The notes under the pieces were generated by a model that did not search any database, was not told where the DNA came from, and saw only the letters and a program-made list of their open reading frames with translations. A DNA stretch of 64,000 nucleotides from Rotaria socialis (taxonomy: Eukaryota; Rotifera; Eurotatoria; Philodinida; Philodinidae): NCBI GenBank assembly GCA_905331475.1, contig CAJNYU010003295.1, positions 18,322 through 82,321 on the forward strand, in the 5' to 3' direction. Shown here one piece after another: positions 1 to 11,519 of this stretch. Each line of letters opens with the position of its first letter. The first letter of the stretch is position 1. The translations under genes were made by a program, and so were the position numbers.

Positions 1-867
1 CGCTAATACGACAATACCATCCGGAACATCAATGGAAATCGGTTCATCATTTTCATATACTTGTATTCAAGATCATCAACCTATTAATCAGTCAGCAAGC
101 GTTGAATGTCTTGAAGATGGAAAATTATCTCATCATGTAAATTGTGTACCAAAATCATGTAAAGAACATCCACCCATGATAACGAATGGTCGAACAATAT
201 TTCATTCAACATCACACGGTTCTGCAGCGAGATATCGATGTTTTCCAGGCTTTAAATTTGAAAATAATAATCTAGTAAAACTTACATGTCAATTTGGTCT
301 CTGGCTACCAAAGCAACTACCCAAATGTTTGCCGAGTGAGTATGGCGTTTCTTTAGATTTCAAATAGCGAAGATTTTTTCTTCTCTTAACTTATGCGCTA
401 ATCTATATGACAATTATATGGTCTATTTTGAGTCTTGAAAAATAGGGAAAAAAAATCTTCGTCTTTGTTTTAGTATTTTGTCCCAATCCTGGCCCACTGA
501 TCTACGGTCGCACATATGTTGTAATTAGAGATGAGCGTGTATCCACTTTGCCGATTCGAAGTGAATTTCGTTCTTATATACCAACTGTAAGTCATGGCCG
601 AACCATTGAATTTGAATGCAATTCAGGTAAAATCCATTTTTTTTCTTTTTATCAGAGAAATGACGAATTACATTTATAATTGCAGGATATGTTCTTCAAG
701 GACCAAATGGATTAACATGTAATCATGGCCGATGGATGCCTGCTGAAAGACCACGCTGTGTTATTAGTAAATCTCAAATCTAGTTGTTATTATAAAAATA
801 ACTTTTTCTTTTATCTTTTTTTTTTTTAGAAAATCATGTACAACCAAATATTATCTTTACGGGATAA
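1..867 (+). CDS. Sushi/CCP-repeat protein, 3' part
   Basis: The 3' end of a gene that begins before the window. Exons read as 2-335, 474-626, 686-766 and 830-867 (about 201 residues). They carry two to three complement-control-protein (sushi) modules: paired cysteines, the G-x-W motif (FGLWLP, HGRWMP) near each module end, and the terminal P-K-C/P-R-C. The last module has a long insert rich in Ser, Arg and Thr. Introns are about 60-140 nt with GT-AG ends and the frame holds across all joins. The protein stops 13 residues after the last module, with no membrane helix or GPI signal, so this end looks secreted or free. CCP modules usually bind proteins or glycans outside the cell; the ligand is unknown. 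The family is clear, but the full architecture lies outside the window. Confidence 0.75.
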
Positions 868-2395
868 TCATTTTCATGAATAAATGTTTTTTTGTTTGTT
901 TTTATAAGTAACTGGAGCTGGTCTTCATTTTTATTGTTGAACGGCTTCCCTATCTCAGGTTGATATTCTTTAAGAAAGAAAGAAAAGACATTTCATCGAT
1001 GAATGTGGTTTTTTAACGCGTTTGATATTTTGTAATTGCTTTTTTTCTCTCTATTTTAGTCAAGAATGATTGCTGTTCTTTTTCTTTGTCTAATTTTTTT
1101 GCTATAAGTGATTGGAGAATATAAATAATTGCGTTCTTTAGTTCCAAAGAAATCGAACTGATCATTTTATTCCGATCTCTTATAATAGAAAAATGAAAAT
1201 GACGAACGACGTGGCAGTGCTGCGACGAAAACAAGAGAGCAAAAAAAAAATTTGCGATGAACTGCATTTTTTCCTTGCAGGTGTAATGTGGCAAGGCAAA
1301 GTGAATAGGTTACGATAGTTATGACACACTGCTAATGCGTATTTTTTTCATTTCAAATTGAAAAGCAAAACAGATTTTATTAATATTCATAGTTACACTT
1401 CTCCTAAATTGACAGACGTTTCAAATTGACTTACACCTTCTATACGATCGGTTTCGTAACCGAAGCGAGCGATTTTTGATGCGAAACAGATGAGGACCTA
1501 ATCATACAAGATGTTTGAATTTTGCGGTGAAAATTAAAGAGAATCAGATTTCTAATAATGATACTTTCCCACGTGAAATAGTATATTTGAAAATAATTCT
1601 TTGACATATGTCAATATTGGTCAAGATTCTGATCGAAATTAATATTTAATTGGATTATCTTGAATTTGGTCGAAAGTAAAAATGTCGAAACTGAGGTGAT
1701 ACTTCCATGCATTTTTTTTTCTTTGTGAAACTGAATCAGTCAGTAGACTAAATTAAAATAAAACGTTTATTATTAAAAGAAGACTAAAAGACAGTCTAAA
1801 ACGTTTTTTAGGATGATTGTTAATCCACCTTGAAACAATGTTCTATCTGCTTGATTAAAACTTCTTCTTTTACCACAACTAAAGACAAACTTTTAAGGAA
1901 ATCCCACATGCTGTAATGAGATAGTTGCTATATATATCATACAACGTGTTTATTTGACTTTGTAATGCTGTTGCTGTTGTTGTTGTTGTGTCTTTTTCGG
2001 CTTCGATGCACCAGATGGTCATTCAAGTTTATACCTTCTTTATTCGAATTAATGAAATATCAATCATCGTTGATGATAGATATTGAATCAGAGGGAGCTA
2101 TCACTTTTATTTTGTTTCTCGAATAATGAATGATTGAAGATTCCTATTCGTATTCTTCTTTGTCCATTTCTTTGCACTGAACGAACAATAGTGTGATAGA
2201 CCGATCATAAATTTACAGTAAGATAAGTCAATATTCGTCGTGAAATAATGACATCTTCATCACACACTTTTCTAAACAGTCTTCATTTAAACTTCTCTTT
2301 TTTTGCACCAAAGTTTTATTTCAATGTTCTTATTTTCGACCAAATTCAAGTTTCCGTCCGTTTATTCGATAACTCTTCACAATTACATTCGGTTG
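868..2395. other. Intergenic, no gene seen
   Basis: AT-rich sequence with no open frame that shows codon structure or splice sites. It holds a short GTT/GCT-type microsatellite near 1968-1990. The 93-residue frame on the minus strand (1013-1294) is low-complexity and was not accepted. Confidence 0.5.
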
Positions 2396-2835
2396 AGCTG
2401 AAATTTTGTGCACAGAATTGTCTCATCAATATTTAGGTCGAGTTCGAAGATGAGAAGGATCCGACAAGTAATGGCTGAGTTATCGAAAAAATTGTCACTT
2501 TCGAGCAGACCATCCCTGAGGGGGAGTACAGGGATTTTTCAAAAAAACTTTTTTTCTCAGAATTATCCACAACATATATAAATCAGCTCAGTTTTTAACG
2601 CTGATTCTGAATCCGATATTAGTTTCGAACTAAATCGTAGCTTTCTAACGAAACATCGCCTGAAAAACGTCTCAAAATGCACAAAAACAGCATCCAGAAA
2701 TCAAGTTGCCCAGTTTCTCATGATAATTTTGGTGTTCAGACATTCTAGAATGACTCATATATCCCATGCACTTTTTTCAGTACACATAGCTCTCGGATGA
2801 AATCCGAAGTTTCCACATTTATTTTTGTTTGTATT
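2396..2835 (+). repeat. Dispersed repeat family, copy A
   Basis: This stretch is clearly similar to 3858-4180 and 58658-58876. Shared blocks are the CTCATCAATATTT segment, GTCGAGTTCGAAGATGAGA, the ACCATCCCTGAGGGGG block followed by GTACAGGGATTTTT, and the CAGTACACAT...TCGGATG...AATCCGA..TTTCC end. Copy A carries about 175 bp (2603-2778) that is missing from copy B, so B is an internally deleted form or A carries an insertion. No coding capacity is visible. Confidence 0.75.
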
Positions 2836-3697
2836 TATGTAATATACTTTAGGTACTCTCTAAGACCATAATTCAATTATGACTTCGACACTAACAAATT
2901 CTGCCAATATCTGCCCTTTGTTTTATTCGATTAAATATTGATCGTTTAAGCCATAGCTTTCCTTTCACACGCTAATCTAGCCGAGTGAATAATATTACAT
3001 AGGGTACTTCCTGAAAAAACCATAAATTTACTGCGTCTTTATTTTTGTGCTCGCCAATGTACTTTGTTTATTAATAACATACAGATTATATTTTCATATT
3101 ATTCTATTGTTGCTCGATATGTAAGGATCATTCAATTAGCACTTTTAAATTATTCACTTCATCACAGATAATTTTTATGTCATCATCTCCCGAGATAAGA
3201 TGACATATTTACTTTCAAGCACATTCATATTCGCATTCCGGGTCTTGGTTAAAATGATAATGATAAAGAAGACTTCACATAAATTAGAAGTAGACATCAT
3301 TGCTCACTTTTCTTTTCGTAAAATGCAGAAGGAAACGATCCAGAATATATTCTCAGACACTCCGTCTCTTTTATGTTTATCGATACAAGTGCTAGATGAA
3401 CAAAACGAGGCATATTGTCACTTTATCATGTGAAAACACAAATGAGACTCTTCTTTTTTGCTTCTATTTTGCTATCGAAGAAATTCTACATGAACAACCG
3501 AAATAGAACGAGAGCAAAAGAAAAAGAAAAGTAAGCAAATAAAACGATAGAAAATATAGTACTAAGTTTACTGAATGTGACACAAGGAAATGAAGAGATA
3601 GAAAAAGCATAAGATTCTTATTGTTTCTATTCATAATAGAATGCTGGTTCATGTCTTTCTTTTTTCTTCAAGACTATTCTAGAGTGGCTCAAGTTTT
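2836..3697. other. Intergenic upstream of glutamine synthetase
   Basis: No supported gene. The short frames at 3200-3433 (+) and 3464-3652 (-) have no splice sites or recognisable domain. The 3' end (3655-3697) probably holds the glutamine synthetase 5' UTR. Confidence 0.45.
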
Positions 3698-5390
3698 ATG
3701 CTAATGAATCAAAAATCTACCCATACTGGTTCCACTGATAAAACTATTCTTCGTCGATATTTAGAATTACCACAACCAGAAAATAAGGTTTTGGCTACTT
3801 ATATATGGATTGATGGTACTGGAGAAAATCTTCGAGGTAAAAAAACAAAGATTTTTTGTGTACTCAAAAAACAAAAGTGAGTACACTAGAGAATCGGTCA
3901 GTGTGTCCGGCCGATTACACGATAGCTCCTGAAAGGCTGATCCAATTGTCATGAAATTTTGTACACCGAATGATCTCATCAATATTTCAGTCGAGTTCGA
4001 AGATGAGAGGGATCTGTCAAGGAATGACTGAGTTATCGAAAATGTTGTCATTATTGACCAGACCATCTCTGAGGGGGGTACAAGGTTTTTTCTCAGTATT
4101 ATTCACAACACATATAAATCGACTCAGTTTTTGCAGTACACATAACAATCGGATGCAAATCCGATGTTTCCGCATTTATTTAAAACATATATTCGGTATA
4201 CTAAGTTGTTCCTTGCTTTTTTGTAACCAGCTAAAACTCGAACAGTCGATCAAGAGCCAACTTCACCTTTGGAATTAACTTGGTGGAATTTTGATGGTTC
4301 ATCAACGGGTCAAGCCGAAGGTTCAAATTCAGATACTTATCTTAAGCCTGTAGCTATTTATAATGATCCATTTATGGTCGGTCGAAATAAACTTGTCATG
4401 TGTGAAACATATAAATATAACAAAGAACCAACTAGTTAGTACAAATTTTGAATTCATAATTTCATACTCTGATGTTGCGTTCTCTGTCAAATGATTATCT
4501 TCTATATATTAGGTTCAAATAAGCGATTTCAATGTGAACAAGCTATGAAAGCAGCTGCTGGTCATCGTCCGTGGTTTGGACTCGAACAAGAATATACACT
4601 TTTAGATCGTGATGGTTGGCCATTTGGATGGCCTAAAGGTGGATTTCCGCATCCGCAAGGTCCGTATTATTGTGGTGTTGGCGCATCAAAAGCTCTAGGT
4701 CGAGATATAGAAGAAGCTCATTATAAAGCGTGTCTCTATGCTGGAGTGAATATTAGTGGAACAAATGCTGAAGTCATGCCAGCCCAATGGGAATATCAAG
4801 TTGGTCCATGCGAAGGCATTGATGCTGCCGATCAATTGTGGCTATCGAGATATTTACTATTACGTATAGCAGAAGAATTCAATGTTCAAGTTAGTTTTGA
4901 TCCGAAACCAATTCCAGGTGATTGGAACGGCGCTGGATGTCATACTAATTTCTCAACACAGGCAATGCGTGAACCGAATGGCATTGAGTAAGTCATTTTT
5001 CGTTGTGCATGCGCTTTCGAATAATTACTTCTGAGAATGTTTTATAGAGTTATCAAAGAAGCAATTACTTTACTTGAAGTACGTCATAAAACACATATCG
5101 AACGATATGGCAGAGATAATGCAAGACGGTTAACTGGTCGCCATGAAACAGCTGATGTAAGTTTTTCTCAATGAATTCGCTCTTTAGTTTTCTGTTTCTA
5201 TTCTTAGATCAATCACTTTAGTACTGGTATTGCAAGTCGTGGTTCATCAGTACGAATTCCTCGACAAGTTGGCGATGAAAAATGTGGTTATTTAGAAGAT
5301 CGTCGGCCAGCTTCGAATTGTGATCCATACGCCGTGACAGACATCATAGTTCGTACTGTGTGTCTGGGCGAGAAAGATCCTGAATCATAA
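3698..5390 (+). CDS. Glutamine synthetase (type II, eukaryotic)
   Basis: ATP-dependent ligation of ammonia to glutamate to make glutamine, cytosolic. Exons 3698-3836, 4231-4434, 4513-4987, 5048-5156 and 5208-5390 join in frame to 369 residues, the normal length for animal GS. Visible signatures are [17 protein letters not shown], the WFGLEQEYT glutamate/metal block, [21 protein letters not shown], the ATP-site segment [10 protein letters not shown] and [12 protein letters not shown]. Start: the first ATG at 3698; a second in-frame ATG at 3704 would lose two residues. The first intron (3837-4230) is about 400 nt, several times longer than the others (50-80 nt), because it holds a copy of a dispersed repeat. 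The last residues diverge from the usual C-terminus but the stop is clean. Confidence 0.96.
3858..4180 (+). repeat. Dispersed repeat family, copy B (in GS intron 1)
   Basis: It starts with a perfect hairpin-forming pair, GTGTACTC at 3858-3865 and GAGTACAC at 3880-3887, followed by a GTCAGTGTGTCCGGCC block, and ends near a second pair ATCGGAT/ATCCGAT (about 4148-4165) before TTTCCGCATTTATT. It matches copy A and copy C (58658-58876) in order along its length. It occupies most of glutamine synthetase intron 1 and is spliced out with it. Confidence 0.8.
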
Positions 5391-7692
5391 AATATATTAT
5401 TATTATTATTATTTAAAAAATTGATTCAAGATTGGAACTTAATCGTGCATGTAATATTAGACAGAATTCTATATTATGACGGGTTTCTTTTTGTTTCAGC
5501 TTATTCATGATTTGTCATATGTCGGAAATAAACGAATTCTTTCTTTCTTTTTGTTTTGTTACGTTCAATGCTTTTTTCAACTTAATGTATAAGTATATGA
5601 AGCAAAATAGATTTCTTTCGTCAGTCGATTACTCTTTTAGTTAATTGCTTATGCTTGTTTCTCGGAAGTAGTTAGATGCTTTTTGTTTTTCGCAGTATTG
5701 TGGTTAATCGAATAGACATAAAATCTTCATCAATATGTGTTTTGAATGAAAAAAAAATCAGTTTTATTATACAATGAACGTCTATCTATTGGTTCTTGGA
5801 GAAATATTGATTTTAAAATAAAAATAAAACGCGATTCTACTCAATAATTGTACAAGCGGCTACAGTAAATTGTTTTTGAAATTAGAGAAATGCTCGTTGT
5901 CAGAAAAGAGTGTGCCGTGCAATATCGTCACTGATCTTGTCTTAGTGTTTTTATGTTGTGCATATTTATTTATTTTTCTCTCATTAACGTTTTTTTTTTA
6001 TTGTTACGCGTTTGATTCTCTCTGTATAACTTTTCTTGTTGCTTTTTCGCAGTTGAGTTATCAAATTAACTTTGTTTTTCTTCTGCTCAAAAGCAAATCA
6101 TCCTTTTGATGAGATATACAATATATTCTTTCAATTCGATTGGTCGTTACAATCGTTCCACTATACTTCTCTTCCAATCTATTCTATTTGTTTGTCTATC
6201 AAGTTCTCTGTATTTGTCATTAAATAAATTAGTTGATCTTCATCCACGCTCAATTTAATCCACCACAATATTATCGTTTGCCATAACAATCTATTGTGGC
6301 ACTTGTCATGTTTAATAGTTACGCCTCGGCTGATCAAACTGAGGACGTTACAAAGGGTTTCTTATATCATGAATCATTGACAACTAACTTAGAGCTTGAT
6401 CGCATTTGATTATTTATAAAATCCATAAAACTCTATCTATAAAATAGGTAGCGCTGTATTTTATCCATTTGAAAAGCAGATTCACATAGAATTATGATGA
6501 CTTTCATTTCAGATGGTAAAGCTCTTCATTCTAAACCCTACCGGATATCAACTGATAAGTTCATTGTGACCCAGAAATTCTGATTATTTTCTATAATAAA
6601 CATTTTTCGAGTTTTCTTTTCATAAAAAATCTATCTCTTAATATGATCTTCAGAATAACTGTAAGCTGATACGTCGGGATCATGTATTCAAAAATATATC
6701 AGTCGATGCATCGTTTTCATTATGTTTTGAGGTAAATCCACAGGAAATATAATCGTCATTAAAAAAACTAACATAGCCAACTAAGTACATTGCCAACGAT
6801 CCAACTACATGGTGAATCGACGTCAGCATTATGTCATGCATCACTTTTATTTCTCAGCTAAACAAATAACGAACACTTTTTAACTATATAGAAACCAACC
6901 AAAAGCTTGAAACTCAAATAAAAATGCCTTTTCATTTACAAGGCTTATCATTTTCGAAGACTTCTCTCTATTTACAGATATAATGAATCCACAATGTCAG
7001 TTATTCGCAGTTAACAGCTGAAATGTTCAATTGATCATATAATAATTCCAATCTCAAGGATCACTAATATAGCCATCATGGGTGTGACTGTTGAGTAGAA
7101 TGTATATTTTTCTACTGATAAACTTTTAAATGTTGACGTTATAAGGTTCCACTCAAGGACGTATTTTGTTTGAAGAACCATGATCGAAATTCATCAATTT
7201 TAAAAGAGTTCAGCGATGATCATTAACCAAATGATAGCAAAACAATTATATTTTAAACTTCCTTTGAAATCATATAGAATTGAAAGCGTGAAGAGGAAAC
7301 TGTTGATAATTTTTTCTCCTACCAGAAATACAAAATCTTGTTAACTACTAGCAGTAGTTTTTTTTTTATCATAGCTATCGGCAGTTACATATGTCATCGA
7401 CACTATTATGATGATAACCCGATATTTTTGCCTGGCATTTGACACCAACGAAAAAGAAAAGAAAAGAAAAGGCAAGAATCTATCTAACATAGAAACCTCC
7501 ACCATGTAGTATTATTTTATTACAACCATATGATAATAGTTCTGTTGGAACTAACTATTCGTCGAAGGAGAGGAGTCCTGCCGCCTATCAATATGCAGCA
7601 AACAACTCGATACTGAGAAAAGCTTCTTTCACGGATGATAATAGGTAGATACGATTCAACAACTAAACAATTTATTTCATTCTATTTAATCG
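5391..7692. other. Intergenic, no gene seen
   Basis: It begins with an (ATT)n run just after the GS stop, and an AATAAA signal near 5527 could serve the GS mRNA. The rest is AT-rich with no credible exon on either strand. The 5870-6109 frame is T-rich and hydrophobic by composition only. Confidence 0.45.
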
Positions 7693-8381
7693 ATGCATCC
7701 ATCACCGATCAACGTAGAATTGTCCGATTCGCTTCAAAATGACGCCGATGAAAATTCAAGCACTCATGCTTACGTAATATTACCATATATATGGAAACAT
7801 TTGAGATGGTGTGTGTCGGTTTGTTTTGTTTTTCAAGAAAACTAATGCTAACAATATGAACTTTCTAGTATGACTTTGATCGCTACCGCGATTCCTTCAT
7901 TAGTATTGACTGTGGGTCTTTATTTTAAAGAAAAATGTTCAGTGAACGAAAGCATTTCTCAATTCATGATTGTCTCAGGTTGCTGCTGCCTTGTGCTCAT
8001 TGGCTTAGGCATTTTTCTTGTTATGTGAGCGATTTTTTAAATTCTTCTAGACTTCGTTTATAATTTATTTGAAGATTTAAAGTCAAATCAGATATCGATA
8101 AAGAATCAATGGCGCGAAGTACTGGAATAACTGCAACAGTAGTTATGTGTTTGTTATTAGCAATTATGGGTGGTATGATTTTATTTCTAATTATGTGGCT
8201 TATTTATGGATATGGTTCAATTTTATCCGTACGACACACTGTTCAATTTGTTGATCCAACAGCGACAGAATCCTATTGTCATCCGATTTTGTACTATTCA
8301 TCGTTTCTTTATTTGATTGCTGCATTTGCAACAACAATTGCTTTCTGTCTTGTTTTGCGTTGCTTTCGGGACGGGATTTGA
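7693..8381 (+). CDS. Four-pass membrane protein, TMEM272-like
   Basis: Exons 7693-7808, 7869-8024 and 8075-8381 join in frame to 192 residues. An acidic, Ser-rich N-terminus is followed by four hydrophobic helices: around MTLIATAIPSLVLTVGLYF, IVSGCCCLVLIGLGIFLVM, VVMCLLLAIMGGMILFLIMW and FLYLIAAFATTIAFCLVL. After helix 3 comes W-x-I-Y-G, and before helix 4 an S-Y-C-H-P-x-L-Y segment. The same layout (aromatic-G-x-W after helix 3, Y-C-x-x-x-L-Y before helix 4) occurs in the TMEM272 family of small tetraspan proteins, whose function is not settled. The family call comes from memory of that pattern. The third exon uses an AAG acceptor with a weak pyrimidine tract. The gene model itself is firm. 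Confidence 0.65.
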
Positions 8382-11300
8382 TTTCTGCCTTTCATTTTAT
8401 TTATTGAAGCAGCTAAAGACCAAAAGTCAACGGTTGTTTATTTGTTTAGTAGAAAAAAAAACCACCGAACGGTATAATTAACCAGAAATTATCTATCTCA
8501 TGGTCAGGAACAGGGCATTGATATTTGTTTACACTCATCATATCAACATATACTGACATAATTTATTCATATACAATCGATAGGTTTCATTTTCCTCTAT
8601 AGTGGATAAATGATGTTTTTCTTCTCGTCGAATGTTTTATAGTAAGAATATATAAGTGCAATAAAGTGAATTAAAAACAGATGCCTATGAAAAATATCTC
8701 GATCATTAATTCCGACAGGCGGAAATACTGTTTTCAATAACCCGAAACGAGTTTTATTAGATGGTAAAGTAGACAAATGATTTTTAATGGATTAATTAAA
8801 TGAACGTTTTCAAGGAAAGTCTTTAGAGAATTTTCTTTTCCTAATGTTATCTGATGTAATAATTAGCATCATGATTGATTCAATATGACAATGCCTCAAG
8901 GAAGAAAATGGTTCGTGATCGTTTATATCTTTTTTTTGCCAATGAATCTACAGTTGACTAAAAAAAAGAAATTCTGAAGTAATATCTTCAAAAATAAAGA
9001 GATACTAATCGCATTATCTTTTCCTGTCTTCCGTCTATTAGCGTATATACTTCTAACTGAAGAAATTCTTGTCGAGAGTAATGCTCGGATCGGCAGAGTT
9101 AAAAAAGTACAAGTACACACTCGTACTTCTACTTGAGTTGCACTCGAGAATAGCCGCGGTGACCTAGCTCCGTCGTTCTTTTAAAAGAGTTAAAATACAA
9201 AAATTGATTTCGCAATAGACGAATGAGAGCCCTAGTTCAAATCCGATGTAGTCAGTTTCATATTCTAAGTGAATCCGGGCAGATTTACATTAGAGCTCTT
9301 CGATTTTTTTTCTTATCGATGAAGCACTTCAACAGAAAAGCGACTTGTTCTAGTTATACAACGAATAAATGGTACTTGTCTATGTTTAACATTTCTAGGA
9401 AATTAGTACTACGTTGACTATCTTATTTATTACTATCACGACAAATATAATAATAGTTTCTCTATGGAAAATTGCTTATCATCTGAATGAAGTGTGCTAG
9501 ATTTATCGTGTGTACTGAAATTTGATAATCTCTCAAATAACAAGAATAGGGAATCATTCAAGCACGAATAAATGTATCCATTATCTTAATCTATCGCCTT
9601 CTATTTTGCTCACTGAAGCACACATTCTAAGTGTAGCTAATGTAGTTTTTTTTTTCAAACCTATATTTATGCTTTTTCTATTTTGGTCGAAACTGTATTG
9701 AGCTTTCGAAATATTCCCGTAAAAAAACATAACATAATTCAGTAATCATCTATTATATACGTAGAATGATGTATAGATACAAGGTAAGATGTCTGACAAT
9801 TTCAGCCTTGTCTTAAATTTCGACTGATTTCAATGTTGTCAGTATCAATTACATTCTATAGTGATAAATTATTGATCATGGCGCATGATTTTTCTACTAG
9901 ATTTGACTTACAAAATATTATGAATTCATAAGACGTACGTGTACGGATGACTTATTCATCTCATCAACAAAAAGTTCTCGGGGAAGAATAGATATGTATA
10001 TCATAGCTGACAATGAAAATTTACATTACATATGTTCTAATTCAAATGACATAACAGTATATATGTATCTGAAGAAAATGATTACAAAAGAAAAAGATAA
10101 TTCATTCTATGAATCAATCATGAAACTTACATTTTATCATTTATCATTACTACAAATATACATTGAACGTACTACCTCTCGTCGATTTTTCTTTATCTTA
10201 CATATTTATCATCACATTACAAACATCGAAGACATTTGTACAAATTAGATATCGTAATATTGCAGAGTAAAAAGGGCCATGTCATATGCGCATCATTATT
10301 TATCGTTTACGATTGTATATGTGCTTTTTTTTTTGAGCGTAAAATGAGCATCGTCATCATTCACTCGAACGACGTTTAATAGTGTCTATGTCTGTCTAGT
10401 AAGAGTAATTATTATAGAAGGTTTTTTCCTTTCGAATATAAAAAATTTATTATTTCCTAGTTGAATCGAAAATTACGGAGAGTTTGATCGGTAGCATTCG
10501 ATTGTATGTGTTTTTTTTTCTCATTCATGTCTATAAATACCGTCAGGTAAATTTATTGTGAATACTAATTATATCAGATTTCATGTTTCTCAGTGTACAT
10601 CTCACGATAACTTGCACGTATAACACACTCTAAACCGACTGGAGTTGATTCACATGTTAGCAGAAGCGTAATATGACACGCCAGTCTGTATCGTAACGGA
10701 AATAAGTTGAGAGAGGCGAAGACTTTTTAATTTTCTTTCAAAGATTATTATTAACATTATGAAGCATACTTTATACGGTTAATGTGGAAACTTACAAGAG
10801 ACAAATACCCATTTTGTTCGATGCCGTTAGCATGAAAAAAAAAAGAAGAACCCATAAAAATGGCGGCATGACGTTTTTGATGAAAGAAAAAAATCAGAGA
10901 AAGAGAGACAGAGAGCGAGAGAGAAAAAAAGAGAAAAGTGGAAGGAAAAAGAAAATAACAGTCTACTGCAGCGTTTGATGTAATGCATACTTATGGATGA
11001 ATGAGAGAAACTGTGAGGGGGAAAATATACTAGTAGATCAGAGAGATGAAGAACAAGAATACAGTTCGATCATACGTAGCTAGATGATGAATAGTAAGTT
11101 ATTTATTGATATTATAGAAATAACAATAGTATATCCATGCTGCTCATTTATCTTGTTTTATATCAATGTTAGTCATTTGTACAGTTTACAATCTGTTATT
11201 CTTGTGCCATTCCTTTCTCTTATACGCAATTGCATCCTTCCATGTTGATAGAAGTTAATAGTGACTGATCTATGTTGATTTGTCGAGTACAGGGATGTAG

Positions 11301-11519
11301 TCATATATTTTTTCTTTTGTATGCTGTGAGTTACGATAAAATTATTGCATAGCTCAGTCCGATAAGGAAACGTGACAGTGATAAATATTACGGTTAAACT
11401 TTTTCAAGCCATCCTACTCCTATCTAATTTATAATCTGCCAGGAGCATATATTTGTAGGATTTCCGTTTTTTTCTTCTTCATATTACTATTTATATATAT
11501 ATTTAGATAAGCTTTAATT
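8382..11519. other. Intergenic, no protein gene seen
   Basis: About 3.1 kb of AT-rich sequence. Several short frames (8923-9120 minus, 9223-9417, 9994-10248, 10784-10978 plus) lack splice sites, domains or sensible composition. A purine-rich GA stretch lies at 10887-10955. A tRNA-like box pair is listed separately at 9153-9250. Confidence 0.45.
9153..9250 (+). repeat. Possible tRNA-derived (SINE-head or tRNA-pseudogene) segment
   Basis: TGACCTAGCTCC at 9160-9171 resembles a RNA polymerase III A box (TRGCNNAGYNGG), and AGTTCAAATCC at 9234-9244 resembles a B box (GGTTCRANTCC). They are about 70 bp apart. I cannot fold a full cloverleaf, so this is at best a decayed or SINE-type tRNA relic. Confidence 0.3.

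Noticed and set aside
10784-10978. 64-residue plus-strand frame.
   Set aside because: Lys/Arg/Glu-rich only because of a purine-rich GA tract; no splice or homology support.
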